Of a DNA stretch of 64,000 nucleotides, positions 30,396-39,209 are shown piece after piece. This DNA comes from Pigmentiphaga kullae. GTDB taxonomy: Bacteria > Pseudomonadota > Gammaproteobacteria > Burkholderiales > Burkholderiaceae_B. A program made the position numbers and the translations under genes. The stretch lies in NCBI RefSeq assembly GCF_004216695.1, contig NZ_SGXC01000003.1:558001-622000 (forward strand). The letters are read 5' to 3'. The stretch's first letter is position 1, and every line of letters begins with the position of its first letter. Under the pieces are notes generated by a model. It did no database searches. It worked only from the letters and a program-made list of their open reading frames with translations, and was not told where the DNA came from.

Positions 30396-31217
30396 ATGGG
30401 GCAGATAGGACAAGGGGGCGTCGCCGCCGAGGCGATCGCCGGGCTTGCGCAGCGCCTGCGCAGTGCTCATGAAAGCCGCGTCGCGATCGATCCGATCCGC
30501 GATCAGTTGCCGGCTGGCGACTTGGATGCCGCGTACGCGGTGCAGCAGGCCAACACCGACCACTGGGTCAAGCAGGGCCGCCGGCTGGTGGGCCGCAAGA
30601 TCGGCCTGACCTCCAAGGCGGTGCAGGCGCAACTGGGCGTGGACCAGCCCGACTACGGCATGCTGTTCGCCGACATGTCGGTATGCGACGGCGAGGAAGT
30701 GCCGCTGTCCAGCCTGATCCAGCCCAAGGTCGAAGCCGAGATCGCCTTCGTCATGGAGCGCGATCTGGTCCAGCCCATGGCCACCATGGCCGAGCTGATC
30801 TCGGCCGTCGCCTATGCCGTGCCGGCCATCGAGATCGTCGACAGCCGCATCGCCAACTGGAAGATCAGCATCGTCGACACGATCGCCGACAACGCCTCGT
30901 CGGGCCTGTTCGTACTGGGCAACCGGCCGGTCAAGCTGGGCGACTTCGACGCCCGCCTGTGCGGCATGGTCATGGAGCGCAACGGCGACCAGGTCTCGAT
31001 CGGCGCCGGCGCCGCCTGCCTGGGCCACCCGCTGAACGCGGCCCTGTGGCTGGCGCGCAAGATGGCCGAGCGCGGCAATCCGCTGCGCGCCGGCGACGTG
31101 GTGCTGAGCGGTGCGCTGGGCCCCATGGTCGCGGTGCAGGGAGAGGAGATTCTGGAAGCGCGCATCGCCGGACTGGGTTCGGTGCGCGCGGTGTTTGGCG
31201 CCAAGGAGCAAGCATGA
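30396..31217 (+). CDS. 2-oxopent-4-enoate hydratase family protein
   Basis: Fumarylacetoacetase-fold hydratase of 273 residues that adds water to 2-oxopent-4-enoate, giving 4-hydroxy-2-oxovalerate. Metal-binding residues sit in [12 protein letters not shown] near residue 112 and [16 protein letters not shown] near residue 148, and [16 protein letters not shown] near residue 67 is the MhpD/DmpE-type block. It overlaps the next gene by four bases. Hydratase and decarboxylase of meta pathways form a complex, which explains the paired, related genes. Confidence 0.88.
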   Translation: MGQIGQGGVAAEAIAGLAQRLRSAHESRVAIDPIRDQLPAGDLDAAYAVQQANTDHWVKQGRRLVGRKIGLTSKAVQAQLGVDQPDYGMLFADMSVCDGEEVPLSSLIQPKVEAEIAFVMERDLVQPMATMAELISAVAYAVPAIEIVDSRIANWKISIVDTIADNASSGLFVLGNRPVKLGDFDARLCGMVMERNGDQVSIGAGAACLGHPLNAALWLARKMAERGNPLRAGDVVLSGALGPMVAVQGEEILEARIAGLGSVRAVFGAKEQA

Positions 31218-31993
31218 GCGGTCCGCTGTTGTCCCTACCCGAAGTGGCCCGCGAGCTGGACGAAGCCGCCAGCACGCCGCACGCCGCCGAACAATTCGTC
31301 GAGCGCCGCCCGCTCACGCTGGCCGAGGCCTATGAAGTGCAGCGCATGCTGATCCAGCGCCGCGTCGACCGCGGCCATCGCCGTATCGGCATGAAGATGG
31401 GCTTCACCAGCCGCGCCAAGATGGTCCAGATGGGCGTGCACGACATGATCTGGGGCCGCCTGACGCATGACATGCGCGTGGACGAGGGCGGCGAGCTCAA
31501 GCTGTCGACCCGCGTGCATCCGCGCGTCGAGCCCGAGATCGCCTTCCTGCTGCGCAAGCCGCTGTCGGGCAGCGTGTCGCCGATCGAGGCGCTGGACGCC
31601 GTCGAGGCCATCGCGCCCGCGCTCGAGATCATCGACTCGCGCTACAAGGCCTTCAAGTTCTCGCTGGAAGACGTGGTGGCGGACAACGCCTCGTCGTCGG
31701 GCGTGGTGCTGGGGGCCTGGCACAAGCCCAGCATCGACTTCTCCAACCTGGGCCTGATCATGTCGTGCAACGGCAAGGCCCAGCAGGTCGGCACCACCGC
31801 CGCCATCCTGGGCCATCCCGTGCGTTCGCTGGTCGCGGCCGCGCGCCTGGTGGCGCAGGCGGGCGAGATCCTGCCCGAAGGCTCCATCGTCATGGCCGGC
31901 GGCGCCAGCGCCGCCGAGGCGCTCGTGGCCGGTACCTGGGTCGAGCTCGAGATGCAGAATCTCGGCCGCGTGGGCTTCCACGTAACGGCCTGA
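31214..31993 (+). CDS. 4-oxalocrotonate decarboxylase family protein
   Basis: Paralogue of the hydratase upstream, 259 residues, decarboxylating 2-oxohex-3-enedioate (4-oxalocrotonate) to 2-oxopent-4-enoate. [16 protein letters not shown] near residue 102 and [21 protein letters not shown] near residue 139 hold the metal ligands; [16 protein letters not shown] replaces the hydratase's [10 protein letters not shown]. The ATG at 31214 overlaps the hydratase stop. The aldolase and acetaldehyde dehydrogenase that usually follow are not here; a rhodanese gene comes next after 207 bases. Confidence 0.87.
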   Translation: MSGPLLSLPEVARELDEAASTPHAAEQFVERRPLTLAEAYEVQRMLIQRRVDRGHRRIGMKMGFTSRAKMVQMGVHDMIWGRLTHDMRVDEGGELKLSTRVHPRVEPEIAFLLRKPLSGSVSPIEALDAVEAIAPALEIIDSRYKAFKFSLEDVVADNASSSGVVLGAWHKPSIDFSNLGLIMSCNGKAQQVGTTAAILGHPVRSLVAAARLVAQAGEILPEGSIVMAGGASAAEALVAGTWVELEMQNLGRVGFHVTA

Positions 31994-32081
31994 GGCGGTT
32001 CCCGCCGCCGCCGGGCGGCCCCGACAGGGGCTGCCCGATGCCCCTGGCCCGCGCCCGCGGGTGTATGGCCAGGAGCTATAT

Positions 32082-32124
32082 TCCCCATGATTTAATATAA
32101 CTTTGTGTTATATGAATATGGGGA
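32082..32124. promoter_or_regulatory. Nested inverted repeat upstream of the rhodanese operon
   Basis: An inner AT-rich inverted repeat, ATATAAC-N5-GTTATAT (32095-32113), is flanked by an outer pair TCCCCAT (32082-32088) and ATGGGGA (32118-32124). It lies 77 bases before the rhodanese start. AT-rich palindromes of this type are used by ArsR-family sulfide/persulfide sensors (BigR/SqrR) that control similar genes; no such regulator gene is visible here. Confidence 0.5.
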
Positions 32125-32200
32125 CTTGGTCTGAGCCGACCCGTGGCCAGGTCTTAAAATTCTCAGGATGCCCATTCCCTGCGCACCGCGCGCAATCATC

Positions 32201-33151
32201 ATGAGAATCCTCGCCATTCTTTCCGCCTGGCTGATCGCCTTCGCCGCGCAGGCCGGCGCCCAGGCCGCCCCGTCTCCCATCCTGTCGCCCGACGAATTGA
32301 AGGCAGTGTTGTCGTCGCCCTCGGTCACGGTCATCGACATCCGGCCGCCCGCCGACTACCTGCAAGGCCACATCCCCGGCGCCTTGTCCGCCCCCTATGG
32401 CTCGTGGCGCGGTCCGGCCAACAGTCCGGGCACGCTGCCGCCGCTGGAGAAGCTGGCCGCGCAGGTGCGCAAGCTGGGGCTGACGCCCGAACGCCATGCC
32501 GTGGTGGTGTCCTCGGGCGCGGACGTGACCGATTTCGGCGCCGCTGCGCGCGTGTACTGGACGCTGAAATACCTGGGCCTGAACCGGTTATCCATCCTGA
32601 ACGGCGGCGTGCAGGCCTGGCAGCAGGCACAGCAGCCCCTGAGCCAGGACGCGCCGGCGCAGCCAGCGCCCAGCCGCTACGAACCCAGGCTGAACACCGC
32701 GATCAAGGCCACCCAGGCCGACGTGCTGGCGGGCACGAATGGCGGCGATATCCGCTTGATCGACGCGCGGCCCAGGAACTTCTTCGAAGGCCTGGTCAAG
32801 GCGCCGACGGCCTCGGTGCCCGGCACCATCCATGGCGCCACGAACGTCCCGCACAGCGTCTGGTTCGCCCCCGGCAGCACGCGCATCGTCTCGGCCGCCG
32901 AGGCGCGCGCCATCGCCGCCCGGGAGTTCCCGGACGCGGGCGGCGACAACATCGCGTTCTGCAACACCGGCCACTGGGCCGCCACCGACTGGTTCGCGCT
33001 GTCGGAGCTGGCGGGCCTGCCCAACGTGCGCATGTATCCGGAATCCCTGGCCGACTGGACCAATGCCGACCAGGCCTTGCCCATGGACAATGCGCCGGGC
33101 CGGGCCAGCCAGATCTCGGAAAAATTCAAGAAGTTGTTCGGCAACTCGTAA
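32201..33151 (+). CDS. Exported rhodanese-domain sulfurtransferase
   Basis: Two-domain rhodanese of 316 residues from the ATG at 32201, which gives a proper Sec signal peptide (MRILAILSAWLIAFAAQAGAQA); an upstream ATG at 32168 would hide it. The first domain (VTVIDIRPPADYLQGHIPGA) has VVVSSGADV where the catalytic cysteine would be and is probably inactive. The second domain has the cysteine in IAFCNTGHWAATDW near residue 260. It transfers sulfane sulfur in the periplasm. YeeE/YedE permease and a small membrane protein follow. Confidence 0.86.
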   Translation: MRILAILSAWLIAFAAQAGAQAAPSPILSPDELKAVLSSPSVTVIDIRPPADYLQGHIPGALSAPYGSWRGPANSPGTLPPLEKLAAQVRKLGLTPERHAVVVSSGADVTDFGAAARVYWTLKYLGLNRLSILNGGVQAWQQAQQPLSQDAPAQPAPSRYEPRLNTAIKATQADVLAGTNGGDIRLIDARPRNFFEGLVKAPTASVPGTIHGATNVPHSVWFAPGSTRIVSAAEARAIAAREFPDAGGDNIAFCNTGHWAATDWFALSELAGLPNVRMYPESLADWTNADQALPMDNAPGRASQISEKFKKLFGNS

Positions 33152-33172
33152 CGCGGCGGAGGAATCTTCCTG

Positions 33173-34330
33173 ATGCAAACGACGCTTTCCCAGGCGGGCG
33201 CGCCCGCCGTTTCGTCCTCCGCCGCTCCCGCGCTTGGCCAGGCGCGCTGGCCGCTGACCGCCGCCATCCTGCTGGCGGTGCTGGCGCTGGCCTGGTTCGT
33301 GACAGTGCGCCAGTCGGTGCTGTTCGTCATCGGCATCGGCATGGGCGGCCTGCTGGCCGGCGCGCGCTTCGGTTTCACCACCGGCTGGCGCCGGCTGATC
33401 GAGGCCCGCGACGCCAGCGGCGTGTTCGCCCAGATCGTGCTGTTGGCGGTGGCGGCGGCCATTTCCATTCCGCTCCTGGCGACCTTCCCCGGCGACCTGG
33501 CCGCGGCCCTGGGGCCTCCCAGCGTCAGCCTGCTGATCGGCGCCTTCGTGTTCGGCATCACGATGCAGATCGCCGACGGCTGTGGCTCGGGCACGCTGTA
33601 CAAGGCTGGGCTGGGCATTCCGCTGAACATGGGCGTGCTGCCGCTGTTCGCGCTGGGCAGCTTCCTGGGATCCGTGCACCTGCACGGCTGGCTGTCGCTG
33701 GGTGCCGTCGCGCCGGTCAGCCTGGTGCGCGACTGGGGCGCGGGCGGCGCGTTGGCGCTGACCTTCGCCGGCTTGGCGGTTTTCGGCCTGGCGGCCTGGA
33801 TCTGGAGCCGCAAGGGCGGCGGGGCCGCGCCGTCCTCGCCATGGAACCGCAAGCTGCTGCTGGCCGGCATCGGCCTGGCCCTGCTGGCGGTGGCCAACCT
33901 GGTGGTGGCCGGCCAGCCCTGGGGCGTGGTCTACGGCTTCGGCCTGTGGGCGGCCAAGGTGGCGACCGCGGCCGGCGTGTTCGATCCCGCCGCCAACGCC
34001 TTCTGGGGCCAGGCGGGCAACCTGCGCACGCTGGACCAGAGCGTGTTCCTGGACGTCACTTCCATCACTAACATCGGCATCATGGCCGGCGCACTGTGGA
34101 TCGCCGCGCGCAAACCGTCCAGCGGCAAGCCGCTGACGGGCCGCCAGTGGGCGGCCGTGCTGGTCGCGGGCTTCCTGCTGGGCTACAGCTCGCGGCTGGC
34201 GTTCGGCTGCAACGTGGGGGCCATGGTCAGCGGTATTTCCACGGGCAGCCTGCATGGCTGGATCTGGGTCGTGCTGGCGTTCGCCGGTTCGCTGATCGGT
34301 GTGCGCCTGCGCCGCCGCCTCGGCGTTTGA
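33173..34330 (+). CDS. YeeE/YedE-family sulfur-compound permease
   Basis: Inner-membrane protein of 385 residues with about ten hydrophobic segments, of the family containing the thiosulfate transporter TsuA. The conserved cysteine motifs are visible: DGCGSGTLYK near residue 137 and FGCNVGAMVSGISTGSLHGW near residue 345. It starts 21 bases after the rhodanese stop. Together they would import and process thiosulfate or a related sulfane compound; the transport role is from the family. Confidence 0.86.
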   Translation: MQTTLSQAGAPAVSSSAAPALGQARWPLTAAILLAVLALAWFVTVRQSVLFVIGIGMGGLLAGARFGFTTGWRRLIEARDASGVFAQIVLLAVAAAISIPLLATFPGDLAAALGPPSVSLLIGAFVFGITMQIADGCGSGTLYKAGLGIPLNMGVLPLFALGSFLGSVHLHGWLSLGAVAPVSLVRDWGAGGALALTFAGLAVFGLAAWIWSRKGGGAAPSSPWNRKLLLAGIGLALLAVANLVVAGQPWGVVYGFGLWAAKVATAAGVFDPAANAFWGQAGNLRTLDQSVFLDVTSITNIGIMAGALWIAARKPSSGKPLTGRQWAAVLVAGFLLGYSSRLAFGCNVGAMVSGISTGSLHGWIWVVLAFAGSLIGVRLRRRLGV

Positions 34331-34340
34331 CCGGGAGGAC

Positions 34341-34511
34341 ATGGACATGACTACCCGTACTTCCGCCATCCTGCTGTTCTGGGCCGTGCTGATCGTCTTC
34401 TTCGCCTGGGACTGGACCCACGCCAGCCCGGTCAACCACCGGAAGGAGCCCGCCATCCTGGCCATAGGCTCGGGGCAGGCACCCAGCGGAGGACACTGCT
34501 CGGCGTTCTGA
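34341..34511 (+). CDS. Small single-span membrane protein, unknown
   Basis: 56-residue protein starting at the ATG at 34341 behind a GGGAGGA ribosome site, ten bases after the YeeE stop. It has one membrane span (ILLFWAVLIVFFAWDW) and a short tail with SGGHCSAF. The strong ribosome site and tight spacing support it as the third gene of the rhodanese-YeeE operon. I do not recognise a family; it may be an accessory subunit of the permease. A later ATG at 34347 is possible. Confidence 0.65.
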   Translation: MDMTTRTSAILLFWAVLIVFFAWDWTHASPVNHRKEPAILAIGSGQAPSGGHCSAF

Positions 34512-34586
34512 TCCGCGTCCCAGGGTTTCTATGTGCAACCATCATGCATATGCAATAGAGTTGCACTAACTTCGGTTTTGAGCAAG

Positions 34587-34640
34587 AATGCCGCTCGCGG
34601 CCGGCAAGGATTTGCCTTGTCGGCGGCCTGCGGCATTTTT
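34587..34640 (+). terminator. Long hairpin with T-run in the TonB-receptor leader (terminator or attenuator)
   Basis: Nested stem: AATGCCGC (34587-34594) pairs with GCGGCATT (34630-34637), and inside it GCCGGCAAGG pairs with CCTTGTCGGC around a 5-base loop; a T-run follows. It sits 24 bases before the TonB-receptor start, so a promoter for that gene must lie upstream and the hairpin would be transcribed as leader. Confidence 0.7.
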
Positions 34641-34663
34641 GCGCCATCCATGAAGAAGGAACC

Positions 34664-36742
34664 GTGATGTTGGGAAGGCTGAATCCCCTCGTATTGGCAT
34701 TGATGAGTGTTTCCTGGGGCCTGCCCGCGGCCGCCTGGGCCCAGGCGGAAACGCCCGCGGTGCCCGCGCCGCAGACCTTGAAGGCGGTCACCGTGTCGGC
34801 TACGCCCCTGTCGCGCAGCGAACAGGATCTGGCGGCGCCGGTTACCGTGCTGGACGAGGACGACCTGTTGACCCGGCGTGCCGCCACGCTGGGCGAGACG
34901 CTGGAGCAGGAGCCGGGCATCACCTCATCGCATTTCGGCGCGGGTGCCAGCCGCCCGATCATCCGCGGCATGGACGGCGCGCGTGTCAAGATCGTGTCCG
35001 ACGGCGCCGAGGTCCAGGACGCCTCCACCATCAGCCCCGACCATGCGGTGGGTCTGGAACCCATGCTGTCCCAGCGCGTGGAAGTGCTGCGCGGGCCGGC
35101 GGCCCTGCTGTACGGCGGCGGAGCGGTGGGGGGCGTGGTCAACGTGCTCGACAACAAGATCCCCACCGAAATGCCCGAGAACGCCGTGGAAGGCAGCGTG
35201 GAACTGCGCGGCGCGACCGGTCCGCGCGAGACCTCGGGCGCGTTCGAGCTGACCACCGGCGGCAAGGGCCTGGTCTTCCACGCCGAAGGGCTCAAGCGCA
35301 ATGCCAACGACTACAAGGTGGGGCGCGGCTGGGCCGGCGGCAACCGGGTGGACGGGTCGTACAACCATACCGAGACCGGCAGCGTGGGCCTGTCGTGGGT
35401 GGGCGACCGCGGCTATATCGGACTGGCCTACACCAGCCAGCGCAACCGCTACGGCCTGCCGGGCCATGATCACGCCTACGAGGGCTGCCACGCGCACGGC
35501 ACGCACCTGCACTGCCCCGACGACGGCCACGACCATGGCGACGAGGACGGCCACGATCACGATCATGGCGAAGAAGGCGACAGCCACGGCGTGCCTTTCG
35601 TGAAGCTGCGCAGCCAGCGCTGGGACGTGCGCGGCGAGCTGCGCGATCCCTTCGCCGGCTTTACCCGGCTGCGTGTGCGCGCCGGTTTCACCGACTACCA
35701 GCACGACGAGATCGAGGGCGATACGATCGCCACCACGTTCAAGAACAAGGCGCACGATGGCCGGGTGGAACTGGAGCACGCGCCCATAGGCGGGCTGCGC
35801 GGCGTGATCGGCGCGCAGACGACGCGCCGCGACTTCAGCGCGCTGGGTGAAGAGGCCTACGTGCAGCCGACCGTGACGCGCAACAACGGCCTGTTCGCGC
35901 TCGAGGAATACACGGTGGGCGACTGGCGCTTCGAGGGCGGGCTGCGGCATGAATGGCAGCGCATCGACGTGCAGGGCGGCGCGCCCGATACCCGGCATCG
36001 CGGCACCTCGGTGTCGGCGGGCGCCGTCTGGAAGTTCGCGCCGCAGTATTCGCTGGGGGTGTCGGCGTCGCGCTCGCACCGCCTGCCTACCGCCGAGGAG
36101 CTCTATGCCAACGGCCTGCATCTGGCCACCTCGACCTACGAAATCGGCAACGCCAACCTGAAGAAGGAAACCTCCAACAACATCGACCTCACGCTGCGCA
36201 AGTTCGCCGGGCCCACCACGTTCTCGGTCTCGGTGTTCCACAACAAGATGGACAACTTCATCTATGGCCGCACGCTGGACGTCTACCAGAACCTGCAACT
36301 GCTGGAGTACACGCAGCACGATGCCACCTTCACCGGGCTGGAGGCCAAGGTGCGCCACCAGATCGACCGCATCTTCGCCGTCTCGCTGACGGGCGACTAC
36401 GTGCGCGCGAAGCTGGACGGCGGCGGCAATCTTCCGCGCATTCCGGCCTACCGGGTCGGCACGCGGCTCGACGCGCGATGGCAGGCCTGGAGCGGCGACG
36501 TCGAACTGTCGTACGTGGGGCGCCAGGACAAGGTGGCCGAGTTCGAGACCGAGACGGCCGGCTACACGATGCTCAACCTTGGCGCCGCCTATGAAGGCCG
36601 CATGAGCGGGACCCGTTACCAGATCTACGTCCGGGCCAACAACCTGACGAACAAGCTCGCCTACCGGCACACGTCGTTCATCAAGAATGCCGCGCCGCTG
36701 ATGGGCCGGAACATCGTCATGGGTGTGAGGCTGACGTTCTGA
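34664..36742 (+). CDS. znuD: TonB-dependent receptor with His-rich loop (ZnuD-like)
   Basis: Outer-membrane receptor of 692 residues. After a signal peptide (ends AAWAQ, residue 26) come a TonB-box region, the plug domain (LEQEPGITSSHFGAGASRPIIRGMDG near residue 75) and a 22-strand barrel ending in phenylalanine. A loop near residues 265-310 is rich in His, Asp and Glu (GHDHAYEGCHAH, DGHDHGDEDGHDHDH), typical of zinc receptors of the ZnuD group. Zinc uptake is inferred. Upstream there is a 10-bp palindrome TGCATATGCA and the leader hairpin; no clear Zur box was seen. Confidence 0.86.
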   Translation: MMLGRLNPLVLALMSVSWGLPAAAWAQAETPAVPAPQTLKAVTVSATPLSRSEQDLAAPVTVLDEDDLLTRRAATLGETLEQEPGITSSHFGAGASRPIIRGMDGARVKIVSDGAEVQDASTISPDHAVGLEPMLSQRVEVLRGPAALLYGGGAVGGVVNVLDNKIPTEMPENAVEGSVELRGATGPRETSGAFELTTGGKGLVFHAEGLKRNANDYKVGRGWAGGNRVDGSYNHTETGSVGLSWVGDRGYIGLAYTSQRNRYGLPGHDHAYEGCHAHGTHLHCPDDGHDHGDEDGHDHDHGEEGDSHGVPFVKLRSQRWDVRGELRDPFAGFTRLRVRAGFTDYQHDEIEGDTIATTFKNKAHDGRVELEHAPIGGLRGVIGAQTTRRDFSALGEEAYVQPTVTRNNGLFALEEYTVGDWRFEGGLRHEWQRIDVQGGAPDTRHRGTSVSAGAVWKFAPQYSLGVSASRSHRLPTAEELYANGLHLATSTYEIGNANLKKETSNNIDLTLRKFAGPTTFSVSVFHNKMDNFIYGRTLDVYQNLQLLEYTQHDATFTGLEAKVRHQIDRIFAVSLTGDYVRAKLDGGGNLPRIPAYRVGTRLDARWQAWSGDVELSYVGRQDKVAEFETETAGYTMLNLGAAYEGRMSGTRYQIYVRANNLTNKLAYRHTSFIKNAAPLMGRNIVMGVRLTF

Positions 36743-36810
36743 TTGTTACAGTGGTGACCGGGGGCGCGGCCTATCCTGGGTGAAGGTTTCACTCGAGAAA
36801 GGAGAGCGAT

Positions 36811-37371
36811 ATGGAGCAGGCAGTCAAGCCGCAGGCCCCCAGTGCCGAGAAGTTTTCCATCGATGTGGAGGCCATCCGCGCCCGGGCGCGCAAGAACCTG
36901 GACGAGGGCGCGGTGACCCAGGACTACGGCGCCGATCGCGGCATCGTGCTCAAGATGCTGAACGAGGCCCTGGCCACGGAACTCGTCTGTGTACTGCGCT
37001 ACAAGCGCCACTATTTCATGGCGCGCGGCATCCATGCCGATCCGGTCGCGGCCGAGTTCGCCGAGCACGCCACCCAGGAACAACAGCACGCGGACCAGAT
37101 TGCCCAGCGCATCGTGCAACTGGGCGGCGAGCCGGATTTCTCGCCCGACGGCATGCAGGAACGCAGCCATTCCCAGTACATCGAGGGCAGCACGCTCGAG
37201 AGCATGATCAAGGAGAACCTGGTGGCCGAGCGCATCGCCATCGACAGCTACCGGGCGATGGTCCGCTACCTGGGGGACAAGGATCCGACCACGCGCCGCA
37301 TGCTGGAAGAGATCCTGGCGGTCGAGGAAGAGCACGCGGACGACATGTCCGACCTGCTCGCGCGCGGCTAG
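36811..37371 (+). CDS. Ferritin-like protein (bacterioferritin/Dps type)
   Basis: Four-helix-bundle protein of 186 residues. Carboxylate/histidine iron ligands appear in LNEALATELVCVLRYKRHYF near residue 51, EHATQEQQHADQIAQRI near residue 87, LVAERIAIDSYRAMVRYLG near residue 135 and ILAVEEEHADDMSDLL near the end. This ExxH-type pattern is that of bacterioferritin-related di-iron proteins; a heme-binding methionine was not assigned. A GAAAGGAGAG ribosome site precedes the ATG. Iron storage or detoxification is likely. Confidence 0.83.
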   Translation: MEQAVKPQAPSAEKFSIDVEAIRARARKNLDEGAVTQDYGADRGIVLKMLNEALATELVCVLRYKRHYFMARGIHADPVAAEFAEHATQEQQHADQIAQRIVQLGGEPDFSPDGMQERSHSQYIEGSTLESMIKENLVAERIAIDSYRAMVRYLGDKDPTTRRMLEEILAVEEEHADDMSDLLARG

Positions 37372-37375
37372 CCCC

Positions 37376-38194
37376 TTAGGCGGCAGGGGGCGCGAGCGAG
37401 GCCGACGGCGGGCCGAACAGATAGCCCTGGGCGTATTGCGCGCCCAGCGCCGCGAGGCGGGCCAGGCTGGCCTCGTCCTCGACGCGCTTGAACACCACCT
37501 GGCATGAAAGGCCTGCCGCCGTCTCCAGCAGCGGGGGCAATTCGCGCTCGGGATCGTCGACGGTGCGCAGGTCCAGCTTGATGACTTCCGGCGCATGCAG
37601 GTGCAGCAGCGCCTGCGCCTCGCCCACGTTGTTGGCGTGGACGCCCGACAGGAAGCCCGCCTTCTTGTAGTTGCCCAGGATCATGCCGGCCAGCAGCACG
37701 TCCTGCGCGGCCTCGGCCGGCAATTGCAGCACGATGCGCGAAGGCGGAATGCCCAGTGCCTCGACCATATGGCGGAACGCCTGTCCGTGGTCATGCGTGA
37801 TGGCGGCCAGCAGCCGGCCGTGGACGCGCAAGTACAGGGGGTGTTCGGCGGCGGCCTTGGAGAAATAATTCAGCGTATGGACCAGGCGGCACAGCCGGTC
37901 CAGCCGCACCAGGGTGGCGTCGTCGGCCGCCCGCGAAAACAGGCCCCAGGGGCTGATGACGTCGCCGTCGGTCGCGTGCGAACGGGCATAGGCGTCGTAG
38001 CCGGCCACCGTTCGCGTGTCGATCCTGACCACCGGCTGGAAGCCGCTGGCCAGTTCGAATTCGTAGAACCTGCCCAGTACGGTGCCGTCGGGCGCCAGGC
38101 GCAGCGACGCATGCAGGTCGGGCCGGCTGGAGAGTTTTTCTATCAGTGTCCGGATTGCCGCATAGGCCACGGAAAGCTCCTGAAGGGGACGCAA
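37376..38194 (-). CDS. Degenerate EAL-domain protein
   Basis: 272-residue protein resembling c-di-GMP phosphodiesterase EAL domains but without catalytic motifs. The strand FELASGFQPVVRIDTRTVAGYDAY aligns where EFxLxYQPI...GxEALxR is expected and lacks the EAL (GYDAY). The loop-6 DDFGxGYSS motif is replaced by VHANNVGEAQAL, and KIDGxF by IKLDLRTVDD. The C-terminal end AQGYLFGPPSA is preserved. It is therefore probably a binding or protein-interaction module, not an enzyme. Convergent with the ferritin gene. Confidence 0.78.
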   Translation of the reverse strand: MRPLQELSVAYAAIRTLIEKLSSRPDLHASLRLAPDGTVLGRFYEFELASGFQPVVRIDTRTVAGYDAYARSHATDGDVISPWGLFSRAADDATLVRLDRLCRLVHTLNYFSKAAAEHPLYLRVHGRLLAAITHDHGQAFRHMVEALGIPPSRIVLQLPAEAAQDVLLAGMILGNYKKAGFLSGVHANNVGEAQALLHLHAPEVIKLDLRTVDDPERELPPLLETAAGLSCQVVFKRVEDEASLARLAALGAQYAQGYLFGPPSASLAPPAA

Positions 38195-38279
38195 GGGATA
38201 TTTCCCCGAGCGTACCGCCGATCACCATAACGCCAAACGATTGTTTTGCCGATCGGATATTCCTTCCGGTTCTGAAGGC

Positions 38280-39209
38280 TCAATAGCGTTGGCCAAGCTG
38301 CAGTTCCTCCAGCAGGCGGCCGTACAGAGCATGGCGCTGGGGCGCGATCCGGCCGGCCTCCAGGGCTTGCAGCACGGCGCATCCCGGTTCGTGGATGTGG
38401 GTGCAGTTGTAGAAGCGGCAATGGCCCAGGTAGGGCGAGAACTCGGGGAAGCCCTTTACGATCTGCGCGCCGTCCAGGTGCTGCAGGCCGAAGGCCTGGA
38501 ATCCCGGCGAGTCGATCAGGTCGGCCCCCGCGGCGAGCGTGGCGGGCAGGTGATACAGCCGCGTGCTGGTGGTCGTGTGCTTGCCCGCGCCCAGCGCCTG
38601 CGAGTGTTCCTGGGTGGCGGCCAGGGCATCCGGGACCAGGGCGTTGAGCAGCGTGGACTTGCCCATGCCGCTCTGGCCCAGCAGCAGGCTGGTCCGGCCG
38701 GCCAGCAGGGGCGCCAGCGCGGCCCGCGTGGCGGCGGTATCGCGGGCGCTGAGTTCCAGCACCGGCACGCCAAGCGCCTGGATGGGCGCCAGCTTGCGGC
38801 GGGCGGTGGGGAGGCCGGCCGTGCGGTCGACCTTGTTCAGGATGACGATGGGGGAGATGTCGGCATTGAAGGCGCCGACCAGCGCGCGGCCCACCAGTTC
38901 GTCGGAGAAGTCGGGCTCGGTGGCCACGACGATCAGCAACTGGTCGACGTTGGCGGCGAACTGCTTGGTCCGCATCTCGTCCGAGCGGTAGAGCAGGTTG
39001 CGGCGCGGCAGCACCGACTGGATGGCGCCTTCGGCCGGCCCCTCGGGCGCGACCTCGACCCGGTCGCCCACGGCGGCCGTGCCTTTCTTGCCGCGCGGGT
39101 AGCATTGGCGGGTCGCGCCGTCATCGCATTCGACCGTGAAGTGGCGCCCGAAGGCGGCCACGACACGGCCCTGCAGGCCGGCACCCGAGGCGCGCCGCGG
39201 CGGCTTCAT
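38280..39209 (-). CDS. rsgA: Ribosome small-subunit-dependent GTPase RsgA
   Basis: Circularly permuted GTPase of 309 residues that checks 30S subunit maturation. Order is an N-terminal OB domain, then G4 NKVD near residue 125, G1 GQSGMGKSTL near residue 190, DSPGF (G3) near residue 235, and the C-terminal zinc-binding C-x5-CTH-x5-C block. The ATG at 39209 overlaps the stop of the pterin dehydratase gene by four bases; a longer upstream reading is spurious. Confidence 0.94.
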   Translation of the reverse strand: MKPPRRASGAGLQGRVVAAFGRHFTVECDDGATRQCYPRGKKGTAAVGDRVEVAPEGPAEGAIQSVLPRRNLLYRSDEMRTKQFAANVDQLLIVVATEPDFSDELVGRALVGAFNADISPIVILNKVDRTAGLPTARRKLAPIQALGVPVLELSARDTAATRAALAPLLAGRTSLLLGQSGMGKSTLLNALVPDALAATQEHSQALGAGKHTTTSTRLYHLPATLAAGADLIDSPGFQAFGLQHLDGAQIVKGFPEFSPYLGHCRFYNCTHIHEPGCAVLQALEAGRIAPQRHALYGRLLEELQLGQRY

